Source: Oceanobacillus zhaokaii
Lineage (GTDB): Bacteria; Bacillota; Bacilli; Bacillales; Amphibacillaceae
Direction: 5' to 3'
Length of the DNA stretch: 64,000 nt
Assembly (NCBI RefSeq): GCF_003352005.1
Contig: NZ_CP024848.1
Location: 1,187,001 to 1,251,000 of the forward strand
A program made the translations under genes and the position numbers. Positions 8,019 through 16,342 of this stretch are shown here, piece after piece. A model generated the notes under the pieces. It searched no databases. It was not told the origin of the DNA and saw nothing but the letters and a program-made list of their open reading frames with translations. The stretch's first letter is position 1, and each line of letters starts with the position of its first letter.

Positions 8019-9392
8019 ATGACTAAACCCCTTTCATTTTCTGCATTTCTTATGAATACAGCCAATCACAATTTACATGGATTGTGGCGCGAGGACGAGG
8101 GTGGTCAGAGGGATTTCAATGATATAGATCTCTGGATTTCTTTGGCTAAGCGACTCGACGAAGGTGGCTTTGATGCTATTTTTTTCGCAGATGTGGTTGG
8201 ATTATATGGTAACCATCGTGGTGGATGGAAATATCATGTCGAAAAAGGATTGCAAATACCGAGCAATGATCCAATGGTGCTATTATCTGCTTTGGCTGTT
8301 AACACAAAGAATCTCGGATTAGCTTTTACGGCTTCTCCACTACAAGAACATCCGTTTAACTTTGCACGTCGTGTATCGACGCTTGATCATATCTCAAAAG
8401 GCAGGATTGCATGGAACATGACGACAGGATTTTTGGATAATGCCTTTCGAAACTTCGGCTATGAGGGTATGGTTCCGCACGATGAACGCTACAAATGGTT
8501 GGATGAATATGTAGATGTGTTATATAAGCTCTGGGAAGGCTCATGGGATGAAGGAGCACTTTTGAAAGATAAAGAAAGTGGAATCTATGCTGATTCAGAT
8601 AAAGTGCATAAAATAAATCACGTTGGTGAGCGCTATAAAGTAGAGGGACCTCACCTTGTTGCACCAACACCGCAACGGACGCCGGTACTTTTCCAGGCTG
8701 GATCATCACCGACTGGACGCGACTTTGCGGCTCGAAATGCTGAAGGTGTTTTTATCAAAGCACCGAATCCGGAAATTGCTCGTAAGCAGATTGAAGAAAC
8801 GCGGCGCATAGCAATTCAACATGGAAGAGATGGAAAGGACCTTCAGTTTTATCAAGGTTTATCTTTTGTCATAGGGGAAACTGAAGAAGAAGCCCAGCGT
8901 AAAGCAATCGAACTCGAAAATAAGGTAGATTTGGAAATGATGGTTGCACATATGGCAGGTGGTGCAGGGATTGATTTAGGCAATGTTAGCTTGGATACAC
9001 CTCTTGATGATGTGGATTCACAGGGAATGAGTACTTTCTTTAATTGGGTGAAGCAAAATACACCAAAACGAACTCCTACAGTAGAAGATTTAGCGAGATA
9101 CCATGTTCGAACGATTAGAGTGGTGGGAACTCCAGAATCAATTGCTGACCAACTTGAACAGTGGCAGAAGGCGGGAGTTGATGGAATTAATGTTATTAGT
9201 GCAACGATTCCAGGTTCGTATGAAGAATTCATTGATCACGTGTTGCCTGTGCTCCGCCAGCGTGGATTAGCTCGTAATCCAGATGAAGAACAAACTACTT
9301 TCAGAAATAAGCTTTTTGGAGAGGATCGTTTAAATAAACGTCACCCAGCCTCAGAATATAGAGGTGCTTTTGCTCCTAAAAACTTAGTTTAG
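8019..9392 (+). CDS. FMN-dependent luciferase-like monooxygenase (NtaA/SnaA/DmoA group)
   Basis: The 457-residue protein is a class C flavin monooxygenase of the nitrilotriacetate/pristinamycin/DszA-like group. Visible features are FADVVGLYGNHRGGW, the block ISKGRIAWNMTTGFLDNAFRNFG, PQRTPVLFQAGSSPTGRDFAARNAEGVF and the C-terminal VGTPESIADQL region. These enzymes use reduced FMN from a separate reductase to oxidise substrates such as dimethyl sulfide, alkyl sulfonates or aminocarboxylates. No reductase gene is nearby. Its place after an MHS symporter and a SAM-I riboswitch makes a sulfur-scavenging role attractive but unproven. Confidence 0.85.
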   Translation: MTKPLSFSAFLMNTANHNLHGLWREDEGGQRDFNDIDLWISLAKRLDEGGFDAIFFADVVGLYGNHRGGWKYHVEKGLQIPSNDPMVLLSALAVNTKNLGLAFTASPLQEHPFNFARRVSTLDHISKGRIAWNMTTGFLDNAFRNFGYEGMVPHDERYKWLDEYVDVLYKLWEGSWDEGALLKDKESGIYADSDKVHKINHVGERYKVEGPHLVAPTPQRTPVLFQAGSSPTGRDFAARNAEGVFIKAPNPEIARKQIEETRRIAIQHGRDGKDLQFYQGLSFVIGETEEEAQRKAIELENKVDLEMMVAHMAGGAGIDLGNVSLDTPLDDVDSQGMSTFFNWVKQNTPKRTPTVEDLARYHVRTIRVVGTPESIADQLEQWQKAGVDGINVISATIPGSYEEFIDHVLPVLRQRGLARNPDEEQTTFRNKLFGEDRLNKRHPASEYRGAFAPKNLV

Positions 9393-9450
9393 GTGCCTAT
9401 TAGTTTTCGATGTCTGTCACACCCAGAATTTAGTCGAAAAAAATGTTAAT

Positions 9451-9489
9451 AGCTAGACTGGATGAAACAATATCTGGTCTAGCTTTTTT
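9451..9489 (+). terminator. Terminator after the monooxygenase gene
   Basis: Stem AGCTAGAC pairs with GTCTAGCT across a loop of about 18 bases, followed by TTTTTT. Confidence 0.8.
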
Positions 9490-9494
9490 ATAGG

Positions 9495-9600
9495 AGTACC
9501 TGACAGAGCGGCCGAGCTTAGGTCGTAACATATAGCGGGTGGGATTCCCGTCTAAAGAAGGTGGTAAACCTGGAGTGTTCAGGTTGGGAGGGCATAGAGA
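9495..9600 (+). other. Possible structured-RNA remnant (group II intron domain I-like)
   Basis: The stretch is richer in G and C than its neighbours and contains a small hairpin CGGGTGGGATTCCCG, then GAAGGTGGTAAACC and GTGTTCAGGTTGGG. This arrangement resembles the 5' domain of some bacterial group II introns, where a short stem with a GTGRGATTCC-type loop precedes GAAG. The intron 5' motif GTGCG, the reverse transcriptase and domain V are not here. The resemblance is from memory and is weak. Confidence 0.25.
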
Positions 9601-9763
9601 AGGTAATTGAAACAGCGTTGGATACAGCAAAACGTGAAGTTTATGAAGAAGCCAAGTAGAAATTACTCCTTTTAATCCCAATACAACATTTTATCTTAGT
9701 GAGTGGAACGAGGAACCTACTAAAGTCAAGCTAAATGAATGCATTGAGTTGGGGAGATGATTT
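9601..9763 (+). pseudogene. Frameshifted Nudix hydrolase fragment
   Basis: One frame reads TALDTAKREVYEEAK, close to the second half of a Nudix box (REVYEE). After a frame change the DNA continues as VEITPFNPNTTFYLSEW and then EEPTKVKLNE, which looks like the strand region that follows a Nudix helix. The first half of the box with its glycines and the rest of the protein are missing. The piece is fused to the possible RNA remnant on its left. Confidence 0.45.
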
Positions 9764-9917
9764 ATCTTTGTCTTTTCTCCATTCCATTTGTATTGTGCTA
9801 GAATCATTTCATATTCAGTTTTTTCAACAACAATCTTTCCAACTAGAGGTATTTGATTTTCCTCAATAGCAATCTCAATTGGTAAAACAATATCAACCAA
9901 CTATCTGTATAAAACGA

Positions 9918-10115
9918 TTATTTTTTTATCCAATTGCCATTGTTATTTTTTTTGTACTTTTGTTTTACGGCGCTCCAGGCAACTTTAAAAGCAGTTTCTT
10001 CTTTGTCATATTCATCACTTGCTGAATTGAATGCTTCTTTGAAAATTTCTTGTGCGTGATGCTGTAAGTTATCTCTTACTGATTCTGGAAGATCACTTAA
10101 CGTATTATACGGCAT
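9918..10115 (-). CDS. ChaB family protein
   Basis: The 65-residue protein starts MPYNTLSDLPESVRDNLQHH and contains AFNSASDEYDKEETAFKVAW. Both are characteristic of the ChaB family, named from the cation regulator next to ChaA in E. coli. Its molecular role is poorly understood. There is no cation antiporter gene nearby. The ATG follows AAAGGAG. It is a single small gene, probably cytoplasmic. Confidence 0.85.
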   Translation of the reverse strand: MPYNTLSDLPESVRDNLQHHAQEIFKEAFNSASDEYDKEETAFKVAWSAVKQKYKKNNNGNWIKK

Positions 10116-10285
10116 AGTCTTGTCTCCTTTATTAACCTTTTACTAATGATTTCCCTATTCTAAATCATGATAAACCAAAATTATGTAAGGAAATTCTTTC
10201 TCATATCAGGCAGTTGGATAGTCATAATAAATATATTTGGAAGTGTAAAAAAATCTAGACATATATGGAAAAAAGCTAAAAAGAA

Positions 10286-10318
10286 AAAATGGCTGAACTC
10301 TTTAGAAAGTTGCAGCCA
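10286..10318 (-). terminator. Terminator after the small membrane-anchored protein gene
   Basis: On the minus strand AATGGCTG pairs with CAGCCATT, followed by TTTTTTC. It lies 5 bases after the stop of the minus-strand gene. Confidence 0.7.
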
Positions 10319-10322
10319 TTGC

Positions 10323-10658
10323 TTATTCCACTTCTATTTTATATCTTAAATAATTATAATTATCTGTTGGTACTTTTTTTACAACATTACCTTCTTCATC
10401 CTTCGTAATATTATATTGACGGTATGATTCCACTCTATATCCATCTTCAATTTTGGTTCCCTCTTTTTCATATTCTATGGATGAATAGCTTTCGAATTGT
10501 TCGACTTCATCTACTTCCGCACCTACTTCCTCTGCCTCTTCATTCGTTTCATTTGTAAAGCTTGATCTAAATCCAAGATAGCTGTCTTCAGGAGATTCTA
10601 AATATGCCGTAAATCCCAATACGACAATAATTCCAATGAAACAAAGTATCTTCTTCAT
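10323..10658 (-). CDS. Small exported or membrane-anchored acidic protein, unknown function
   Basis: The 111-residue protein begins MKKILCFIGIIVVLGFTAYL, an uncleaved anchor or signal sequence. It has no lipobox cysteine. The rest is soluble and acidic, with an EEAEEVGAEVDEVEQFE stretch and a tyrosine-rich C-terminus. The chosen ATG has AGGAAGGG 6 bases upstream; an ATG two codons earlier is too close to that site. It starts 17 bases after the MFS gene on the same strand, so the two are probably cotranscribed. No family was recognised. Confidence 0.6.
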   Translation of the reverse strand: MKKILCFIGIIVVLGFTAYLESPEDSYLGFRSSFTNETNEEAEEVGAEVDEVEQFESYSSIEYEKEGTKIEDGYRVESYRQYNITKDEEGNVVKKVPTDNYNYLRYKIEVE

Positions 10659-10675
10659 CGTCATCCCTTCCTCTT

Positions 10676-11848
10676 TTACCGTAAAGTAGTAACTTTTGTA
10701 TGTGCAGATCGCGGTAGACGTAATTTCATATAGCCGACAAATGACAGAACCAGCATACCTATTAAAAAGGCAATAAAATATGGAGAAATAATCTCGCGAA
10801 TTAGCCCGGTTACAAATGAACTGAAAATCATTCCCAATGAATAGACCGCCGACATGACTCCAAATGCACGGCCATGTCCTTCCCTTGCAACAGCATCTGT
10901 TACTGCTGTCGCCATTGCTGGCATTATCACCCCAAAAAAGAACCCCATTAAAAATAACAAAAGTGATAAGGCTGCAGTCCACTCATTTATAAGTGCAAAC
11001 AGAGTCATACACATTCCAAATAAACCGAAAATTAGCCTTTTCACAGGAGCAAAGCGATTAATAAAAAACAGCGATAAGGAAAAGAATGTTCCAATAGCCA
11101 TAAAACTGAACAATTTCCCTGTTGTGACGGTAGATAGTCCCTTTTCGACTGATAAATAAGGAATTTCATAGATGATCACACCATGAATGTACATCACGGC
11201 AAAGCCTGTCAGAAATACAACATGCAAACCCGGATTTGTCAAAACCTGAATAAGGCCCAATGACTGATTTCTTCTATTTACAGTGACTGCTTGTCTATCT
11301 TTTAGAAAAAACATCGTATAAATAGACGTTATAATCAGTGCTGCCCCAATAACAAAATAAGAATTGGCGTATCCAACCATAACACCAAGCTTTCCACCAA
11401 TCAGTGGGGCAATAATACTCGCGATTGTAGCAAGCATCCCGTTCACAGCCATGTTTTTTCCCTGCTGCCGGCTATTTTCTGCATATCCTGAAAGTAGTGC
11501 CATTGCTGCTGGAATCAAAAAGGCTAATGAAAATCCATTTAATGCCCGCAGTAGTAATAATTCTGCAGTGTTAGCCACTAAGCCATGAAAAATAAACAAA
11601 CTACCCGATACAAGCAATGGGAAAGTAATAAATAATCGCTTCCCAAACCTGTCAACAAGTGGGCCTGCAATTAAATTTCCTATTAGATTAGCGAGTTGAG
11701 CGACACTAAGCATAATTCCAATCAATATACTGGACGCTCCGATCATTGCAGCATAAGGAGTGAAAATCGGTGCCTGAATACTCATGATCAGACTGATTAA
11801 AAACATCATGATAAAAATGTGTAATTTGTCTGCCGTTGCTTCTCTCAA
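10676..11848 (-). CDS. MFS drug/metabolite exporter
   Basis: This is a 12-segment major facilitator protein of about 390 residues. The loop between segments 2 and 3 reads AGPLVDRFGKRLF, and segment 4 has LLLLRALNGFSLAFLIPAAMA, as in multidrug or sugar exporters. The start is a TTG (LREATADK) with GAGGTGG 6 bases upstream. Upstream in-frame ATG codons have no ribosome site and would add an unlikely hydrophilic tail. The substrate is unknown. It is followed at once by a small anchored protein gene. Confidence 0.82.
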   Translation of the reverse strand: MREATADKLHIFIMMFLISLIMSIQAPIFTPYAAMIGASSILIGIMLSVAQLANLIGNLIAGPLVDRFGKRLFITFPLLVSGSLFIFHGLVANTAELLLLRALNGFSLAFLIPAAMALLSGYAENSRQQGKNMAVNGMLATIASIIAPLIGGKLGVMVGYANSYFVIGAALIITSIYTMFFLKDRQAVTVNRRNQSLGLIQVLTNPGLHVVFLTGFAVMYIHGVIIYEIPYLSVEKGLSTVTTGKLFSFMAIGTFFSLSLFFINRFAPVKRLIFGLFGMCMTLFALINEWTAALSLLLFLMGFFFGVIMPAMATAVTDAVAREGHGRAFGVMSAVYSLGMIFSSFVTGLIREIISPYFIAFLIGMLVLSFVGYMKLRLPRSAHTKVTTLR

Positions 11849-12265
11849 TTTTTCCACCTCGAAAACATTGTATGCTCCAAATGAAAAAATAGACGAGCAT
11901 TTTACGGAAGAATATTCAACATATAAATACAATTACTTATCAATCCATCAGTACTTAAAAAAAGTGCAGAAAAGAGTTGCAGTCCCTGAAAGTTGATTTA
12001 TATCACGAGGTGCATCTTGAGTTTGTGCTGGAGGAAAGTTTCACAAAAGGCTGAACGAATTAGGAAATCTCAAGCGGTGTGATAGAGGCAATTCAATTCA
12101 TGTTGATTCCATATTAGTTTAGACAAGGATAACTCTTGATAAAGTATTGGTTAAATTATATCGTTAACTATAGTAGAGCTACGGATGGATATGGAAGATT
12201 TTATTCGCAAGCAGCATACTTTTTGCTTTTGAGAATTGGTAGTTTTTATTAAAAGGATGGATTGG
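11849..12265. other. Intergenic region, nothing recognised
   Basis: Between the divergent MFS and DUF429 genes. Short open frames exist but none has a ribosome site or recognisable sequence. No strong hairpin was seen. Confidence 0.5.
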
Positions 12266-12925
12266 ATGAGAGTAATAGGAATTGATTTATCTGGACCGAG
12301 TAACCATAAAGATACAGTGCTTGCGGTATTCGAATTACAAAATGGCAGACTGAGATTTGTTAAGAGTATGAGTAATATTAGTGATGAAGCTATTTTAAAA
12401 GAGGTCTCAGGACAATCTGAAATAGATGAAGTCGTAATCGGCATCGACGCTCCTTTGTCTTATGAGGACGGGGGAGGGGACAGGGAATCGGATCGTGCGT
12501 TGAGAAAGTATATTGTCCAAATCGGAATGAAATCCGGATCAATCATGCCTCCTACTTTAAATCGAATGGTTTATTTAACATTAAGAGGTATCAAACTCAG
12601 CAGAGAAATATCAACACTAGCATCAATACACCCAGTTTCCATCGTGGAGGTGCATCCGGGCGCAGTGATCGGTTCAAGATTGTCTCAGGTAGAAATGGGT
12701 CATGTTTTGGCATATAAACAAGACTTGGAAGTAAGAAAGGTTCTCCTAAATTGGCTAGAGCAACAACAGCTTATCGGAATTCCAGAGACAGTTGCTAATC
12801 AAAGTCATTCAATAGATGCCTGTGCAGCAGCATTAGGCGCCTGGCATTGGCGGGACACTAAATATACACCAAAATGGATATTTCCTGCTAAACCGCCTTT
12901 ACATCCTTATGATTATTGCTGCTAA
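12266..12925 (+). CDS. DUF429 domain protein
   Basis: The 219-residue protein starts MRVIGIDLSGPSNHKDT and contains EVVIGIDAPLSY, MPPTLNRMVYLTLRG, IVEVHPGAVIGSRL and a SIDACAAALGAW block. This is the DUF429 pattern, an RNase H-like fold predicted to be a nuclease or to have a related activity. Acidic residues in GIDLSG, GIDAPL, EVHPG and SIDA could bind metal. The chosen ATG follows an AAAAGGA site. Two in-frame ATG codons further upstream lack good sites. The role is unknown, and no partner gene is adjacent. Confidence 0.75.
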   Translation: MRVIGIDLSGPSNHKDTVLAVFELQNGRLRFVKSMSNISDEAILKEVSGQSEIDEVVIGIDAPLSYEDGGGDRESDRALRKYIVQIGMKSGSIMPPTLNRMVYLTLRGIKLSREISTLASIHPVSIVEVHPGAVIGSRLSQVEMGHVLAYKQDLEVRKVLLNWLEQQQLIGIPETVANQSHSIDACAAALGAWHWRDTKYTPKWIFPAKPPLHPYDYCC

Positions 12926-13072
12926 CGGAGGAATATGGATTTTAAAGTAATAATGACAGGAAAAATATTGGGGCTATCAAACGTAAAAAATTATTAATGT
13001 TTGGATCACCTTCTTCAAGGTAATATTTTCATATAGATGGTGGGATTATATATTTAACAAGGAGGATTAATA

Positions 13073-13810
13073 ATGGGTAAATTACAAGATAAAGTAGCTG
13101 TTATAACTGGTGGAGTATCTGGTATTGGTGCAGCAACAGCACGTTTATTCGCTGCTGAAGGCGCAAAATTAGTTTTAGCGGATTTTAATAAAGAAAAAGG
13201 TACTGCTTTTGAAGCGGAGTTAAAATCTGAAGGTGCAGAAGTTGTTTTCGTAAAAGCTGATGTTACGAATGAGGAAGATGTTAAAAATATTTACGATACA
13301 GCATTATCGGCATTCGGTAAAGTCGATATTCTATTTAACAATGCTGGTATCGGTGCTGTAAAACCTACTGAAGAATTAACATATTCGGAATGGAGAAAAA
13401 CCGTTGAAGTTGACTTAGATGGTGTATTCTTAGTTGCACAAGCTGCAATTAAAGAATTCTTGAAAACTGGCGGCGGTGTTATTGTTAATACAGCTTCAAT
13501 GTACGGTTGGGTTGGATCACCTGGCAGCGCAGCATACAACGCAGCAAAAGCTGGTGTTATTAACTTAACACGTTCTCTAGGTTTAGAGTATGCAGAACGC
13601 AATATCCGTGTAAATGCACTATGTCCAGGGTTTATCGAAACACCAATCTTAGGTGAAACAGATAGAGAATTCCTGACAAACGCAACACCAATGAAACGTC
13701 TAGGTAAAGCTGAAGAAATTGCAAAAGCTGTGTTGTTTATGGCTAGTGATGATTCTTCTTTCATGACTGGTAACTTCATAATCGTTGATGGTGGATATAC
13801 AGCACAATAA
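13073..13810 (+). CDS. Short-chain dehydrogenase/reductase (SDR copy 1)
   Basis: This is a 245-residue classical SDR with an NAD(P) glycine motif TGGVSGIG (12-19), NNAG (89-92), Ser142, Tyr155 and Lys159 as the catalytic set, and LCPGFIETP further on. It resembles glucose dehydrogenase-like and 3-oxoacyl reductase-like enzymes, but the substrate is unknown. A strong AAGGAGG site precedes the ATG. It is about 94% identical (about 15 changes) to the SDR at 30.9 kb, and even the downstream terminators match. Unlike that copy it has no neighbouring TetR gene. Confidence 0.9.
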   Translation: MGKLQDKVAVITGGVSGIGAATARLFAAEGAKLVLADFNKEKGTAFEAELKSEGAEVVFVKADVTNEEDVKNIYDTALSAFGKVDILFNNAGIGAVKPTEELTYSEWRKTVEVDLDGVFLVAQAAIKEFLKTGGGVIVNTASMYGWVGSPGSAAYNAAKAGVINLTRSLGLEYAERNIRVNALCPGFIETPILGETDREFLTNATPMKRLGKAEEIAKAVLFMASDDSSFMTGNFIIVDGGYTAQ

Positions 13811-13822
13811 TAAATAATGAAA

Positions 13823-13862
13823 GGAATCCATTTTGAATTTTATTCAGGATGGATTCTTTTTA
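13823..13862 (+). terminator. Terminator after SDR copy 1
   Basis: Arms GAATCCATTTTGAA and TTCAGGATGGATTC, followed by TTTTT. The terminator of SDR copy 2 has nearly the same sequence. Confidence 0.8.
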
Positions 13863-13933
13863 GTTGAAAAAAGTACTGAAATACGAATGTTGCTTTATGT
13901 CGAAAGATAATTTAGAAAATTATGCAAAAGATG

Positions 13934-13962
13934 TTTACAAACAGTTGAAATTCGGATATAAT
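13934..13962 (+). promoter_or_regulatory. Promoter of the yrzI small-protein locus
   Basis: TTTACA, 17 bases, TATAAT: an excellent sigma-A promoter. The start would be about 35 bases before the first small open frame. Confidence 0.7.
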
Positions 13963-14002
13963 TGCCAGGTAAATTAAAAAACTCTTAAGGAGGTCGAATG
14001 AA

Positions 14003-14095
14003 ATGATGGTATTCGTTAGATTGAATTCACAAGTAGCTACAACTTCAGAAAAATTGAAAGTCACGCATTCGACCAGATCGGAATGGATCGCTTAA
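14003..14095 (+). CDS. 30-residue peptide, first frame of the yrzI locus
   Basis: The frame MMVFVRLNSQVATTSEKLKV plus ten more residues starts after an AAGGAGG site. That leader (AAGGAGGTCGAATGAA) is similar to the leader of the yrzI gene downstream. A strong promoter lies about 40 bases upstream, and two tandem terminators follow the stop. It could be a real small protein or a leader peptide controlling read-through into yrzI. No family was recognised. Confidence 0.45.
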   Translation: MMVFVRLNSQVATTSEKLKVTHSTRSEWIA

Positions 14096-14122
14096 GTTTT
14101 TTTATTTAAATTAAGCATACCC

Positions 14123-14158
14123 ATACTGCAGGGAGAAGCGTGTCCCTGTGGTATTTTT
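14123..14158 (+). terminator. First of two tandem terminators in the yrzI locus
   Basis: ATAC-TG-CAGGGA pairs with TCCCTG-TG-GTAT, followed by TTTTTG. Confidence 0.7.
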
Positions 14159-14170
14159 GTGCCTTTTTTT

Positions 14171-14202
14171 ACCGCAGGGGGGAGTCTCTCTGCGGTTTTT
14201 TC
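14171..14202 (+). terminator. Second of two tandem terminators in the yrzI locus
   Basis: CCGCAG pairs with CTGCGG, with GGGAG and CTCTC extending the stem, followed by TTTTTT. It lies about 20 bases before the yrzI ribosome site. Confidence 0.7.
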
Positions 14203-14235
14203 TGTTTCTTGGGCAATTTAAGGAGGTGATATGGA

Positions 14236-14376
14236 ATGACGATCAACATCATCTTTTTCACGATAACTATTACCAAGCGTGTGATATCTCCTGAGGAAGC
14301 AATTCATAATGAAAATGTTGAAAAAATCTATGAAGAACACCGAGAAAGAGCAGCTAATTATATGCGTCCCTATTAA
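14236..14376 (+). CDS. yrzI: YrzI family small protein
   Basis: The 46-residue protein begins MTINIIFFTITITKRVISPE and continues with a charged helix ending NYMRPY. A short hydrophobic N-terminus, a KR pair and then SPEEAIHNE-type charged sequence match the Bacillus YrzI family, often found as short repeated genes. The function is not established. A perfect AAGGAGGTGAT site precedes the ATG. An earlier ATG at 14231 is out of frame and stops after two codons. It lies inside a set of three small open frames behind one promoter. Confidence 0.7.
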   Translation: MTINIIFFTITITKRVISPEEAIHNENVEKIYEEHRERAANYMRPY

Positions 14377-14414
14377 CTTTATTACTTTAAAAAACATGAA
14401 AGGTGGGAATGAAA

Positions 14415-14474
14415 ATGATTTATATATTACAAGGACGGCATGCAGTTTTATGGGTGGAGAAAGACACAACCTGA
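14415..14474 (+). CDS. 19-residue peptide, third frame of the yrzI locus
   Basis: After AGGTGGG and 6 bases an ATG opens the frame MIYILQGRHAVLWVEKDTT. It sits 38 bases after yrzI on the same transcript. The ribosome site supports translation, but no family was recognised and it may be a remnant. Confidence 0.35.
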   Translation: MIYILQGRHAVLWVEKDTT

Positions 14475-14595
14475 CCGGCAGCAGAAATAATATAGAGTGG
14501 CATTAAAGTTAATATAAAAGCCTCTGATAAGCATAACCCCGTCCTACCTGAGGATGGGTGATACTTCAGTAGTTGTTTTGCACAAATAACTTTAA

Positions 14596-14637
14596 AAACC
14601 GAGCTACCTTCACATGAGAAAAATAGCTCGGTTTCTT
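14596..14637. terminator. Hairpin terminator between the yrzI locus and phosphatase copy 2
   Basis: AACCGAGCTA pairs with TAGCTCGGTT. The minus-strand T-run is the better one, so it mainly ends the phosphatase transcript. Confidence 0.65.
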
Positions 14638-14666
14638 AGTTATTTATACTTGTCCCTAGTCAACCC

Positions 14667-16148
14667 CTACTCACCACGTTGTTCGGAGCATAACCGAAGT
14701 ATAAATTCTTTCATATCGGCAATACGTGGGAATGTTGGTCTTGCGGTAGTTCCTGCAATCAATAATGGTACAAGTGTTTCTTGTTTGTGTAATGAACCGT
14801 GTGCTGCCCCTCTAAGGTGGAATGGTGTGGATTGGGCTTTAAAATCACAACCTGGTTTAGCGTTAACTACAATGAAACGACCCGAATGGGAATGTAATGC
14901 ACTATAAATCCTAGCTAACGCATCTGGATAATTCCCGTAAGATAACTCTTTTTCATTTTTTACATGCAAATCCAGAAGTTCGATATTTCCCTCTATACTC
15001 CATGTTTGGTTATATTCATCCTTGTACTTGCCAGTTGGACAGAAACGCAATATTCCTTGTCTCATGCCAGATGTAATGTTTATAAGGTTATTATCCTTCC
15101 AGGCAATGATATCGATTCGTCGATCACTCTTTAGACGTTCTGCAATAACAGATAGTGGCAGGTTCTTATCCAATATGTAAATATAAGCCATACGCTGGTT
15201 TACGCATAGGACAAGCTGGTCATTTTTGTGTACGCGGCGCTCAAGTTTGGATATGCGATATTTTTTTAGTATTTTACGTAAATCAATAATAAATTTCCGG
15301 TAGTTGGCACCGGTTGGAGAATGGCCGTTATCTCCCATTACCATCCATACATTCCGGTTGAGAGCTTCTTCCCAGCTTGGATACATATTCAACGCTTTTT
15401 GGATTTCTCGGTCAATTTTTGTAATTCCTTTTAAATCTTTCGGACCCTTGAAATGAAGGCGGGTGTCCATATCTTGAAATATGCAGAATGTAAATCCTGG
15501 AAGTTTGTCCTTACGTATTAGATATCTGAGCTCCCGGGCTGTAAATTTATAATTTCCAGCTGCTATTTGCGTTGTGAACCCCCAGGGTCGTAATTTAGAA
15601 AAGAGACCTAAAGAGAAAATAGACGTAGCGTTGGTTGTCCATTCACCGTCCTTGAATTGGGTCATTGTACGGAGTAATCTAGGTACTTGTAACCGCTGAG
15701 GGGTATTTCCGCGATAGACAAAAGAATTAATAGAAGCGGAAGGAATTCCCTTCTTGGCCAAATCTTCATAAATTGTAGAAACCTCACTACTTAAATGCTC
15801 ATTATTCAGTCGGTAAAGCATGTTATGGGCGGTACGACGCATTCCTAACCTAAACGTTTCACGAAAACCAGTCCCGTAGTTAATAATCTCCATTCTGGAA
15901 TTATCGAACCAAGTTAGGCCTGGAACATGGTGTTCATCAGCATATGTACCTGTCAAGAGAGTGCTATCAATGGTGACAGACATTGTCGGAAATGAACTGA
16001 CCATATTGGGAATATAAGTGCCGTTTTCCATTAGAAATTCTAAGGCAGGAGCTTTTCCAGTTTGGATGGCAATTTCTAACGGTTCGGGCATCAAAGAATC
16101 AATGTTTAGCAAAATTACTGGTTTTAGCGTTTGTGGGTCTTGCTTCAT
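14667..16148 (-). CDS. Alkaline-phosphatase-superfamily phosphodiesterase/nucleotide pyrophosphatase (copy 2)
   Basis: A second 493-residue copy with about 23 substitutions relative to the gene at the start of the window. All landmark motifs are kept: NIDSLMPEP, SFPTMSVT, FQDMDTRLHF, MGDNGHSPTG and AAHGSLHKQE. Changes cluster near residues 150-180, 315-400 and in the last 20 residues. Both copies are intact, with no frameshift. The upstream 100 bases also match copy 1 apart from a deletion of about 27 bases. It ends at a good hairpin terminator. The substrate is unknown. Confidence 0.85.
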   Translation of the reverse strand: MKQDPQTLKPVILLNIDSLMPEPLEIAIQTGKAPALEFLMENGTYIPNMVSSFPTMSVTIDSTLLTGTYADEHHVPGLTWFDNSRMEIINYGTGFRETFRLGMRRTAHNMLYRLNNEHLSSEVSTIYEDLAKKGIPSASINSFVYRGNTPQRLQVPRLLRTMTQFKDGEWTTNATSIFSLGLFSKLRPWGFTTQIAAGNYKFTARELRYLIRKDKLPGFTFCIFQDMDTRLHFKGPKDLKGITKIDREIQKALNMYPSWEEALNRNVWMVMGDNGHSPTGANYRKFIIDLRKILKKYRISKLERRVHKNDQLVLCVNQRMAYIYILDKNLPLSVIAERLKSDRRIDIIAWKDNNLINITSGMRQGILRFCPTGKYKDEYNQTWSIEGNIELLDLHVKNEKELSYGNYPDALARIYSALHSHSGRFIVVNAKPGCDFKAQSTPFHLRGAAHGSLHKQETLVPLLIAGTTARPTFPRIADMKEFILRLCSEQRGE

Positions 16149-16342
16149 ATTGCTTCATCCTCACTACCATTTACTTTTAGAAAATACACTATTTTATCTT
16201 TTGATTTTTTTCCTGTAGAAGTGAATTTTTCATATATAATTAATAACTCCCATCTCTTTAGGACAAGGTAGAGAAGCATGAAATCGATGGTAACCGAGCA
16301 AATCAAACTTTATATTCCGTCCCGTTTGCTAGTATGTTTCGT

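Noticed and set aside
9691..9900. 69-codon minus-strand frame after chaB (TTG start, MVDIVLPIEIAIEENQIPLV)
   Set aside because: Weak ribosome site, no recognisable family, and its end overlaps the better-supported Nudix remnant on the other strand. It may be a fragment, but I cannot support a gene.
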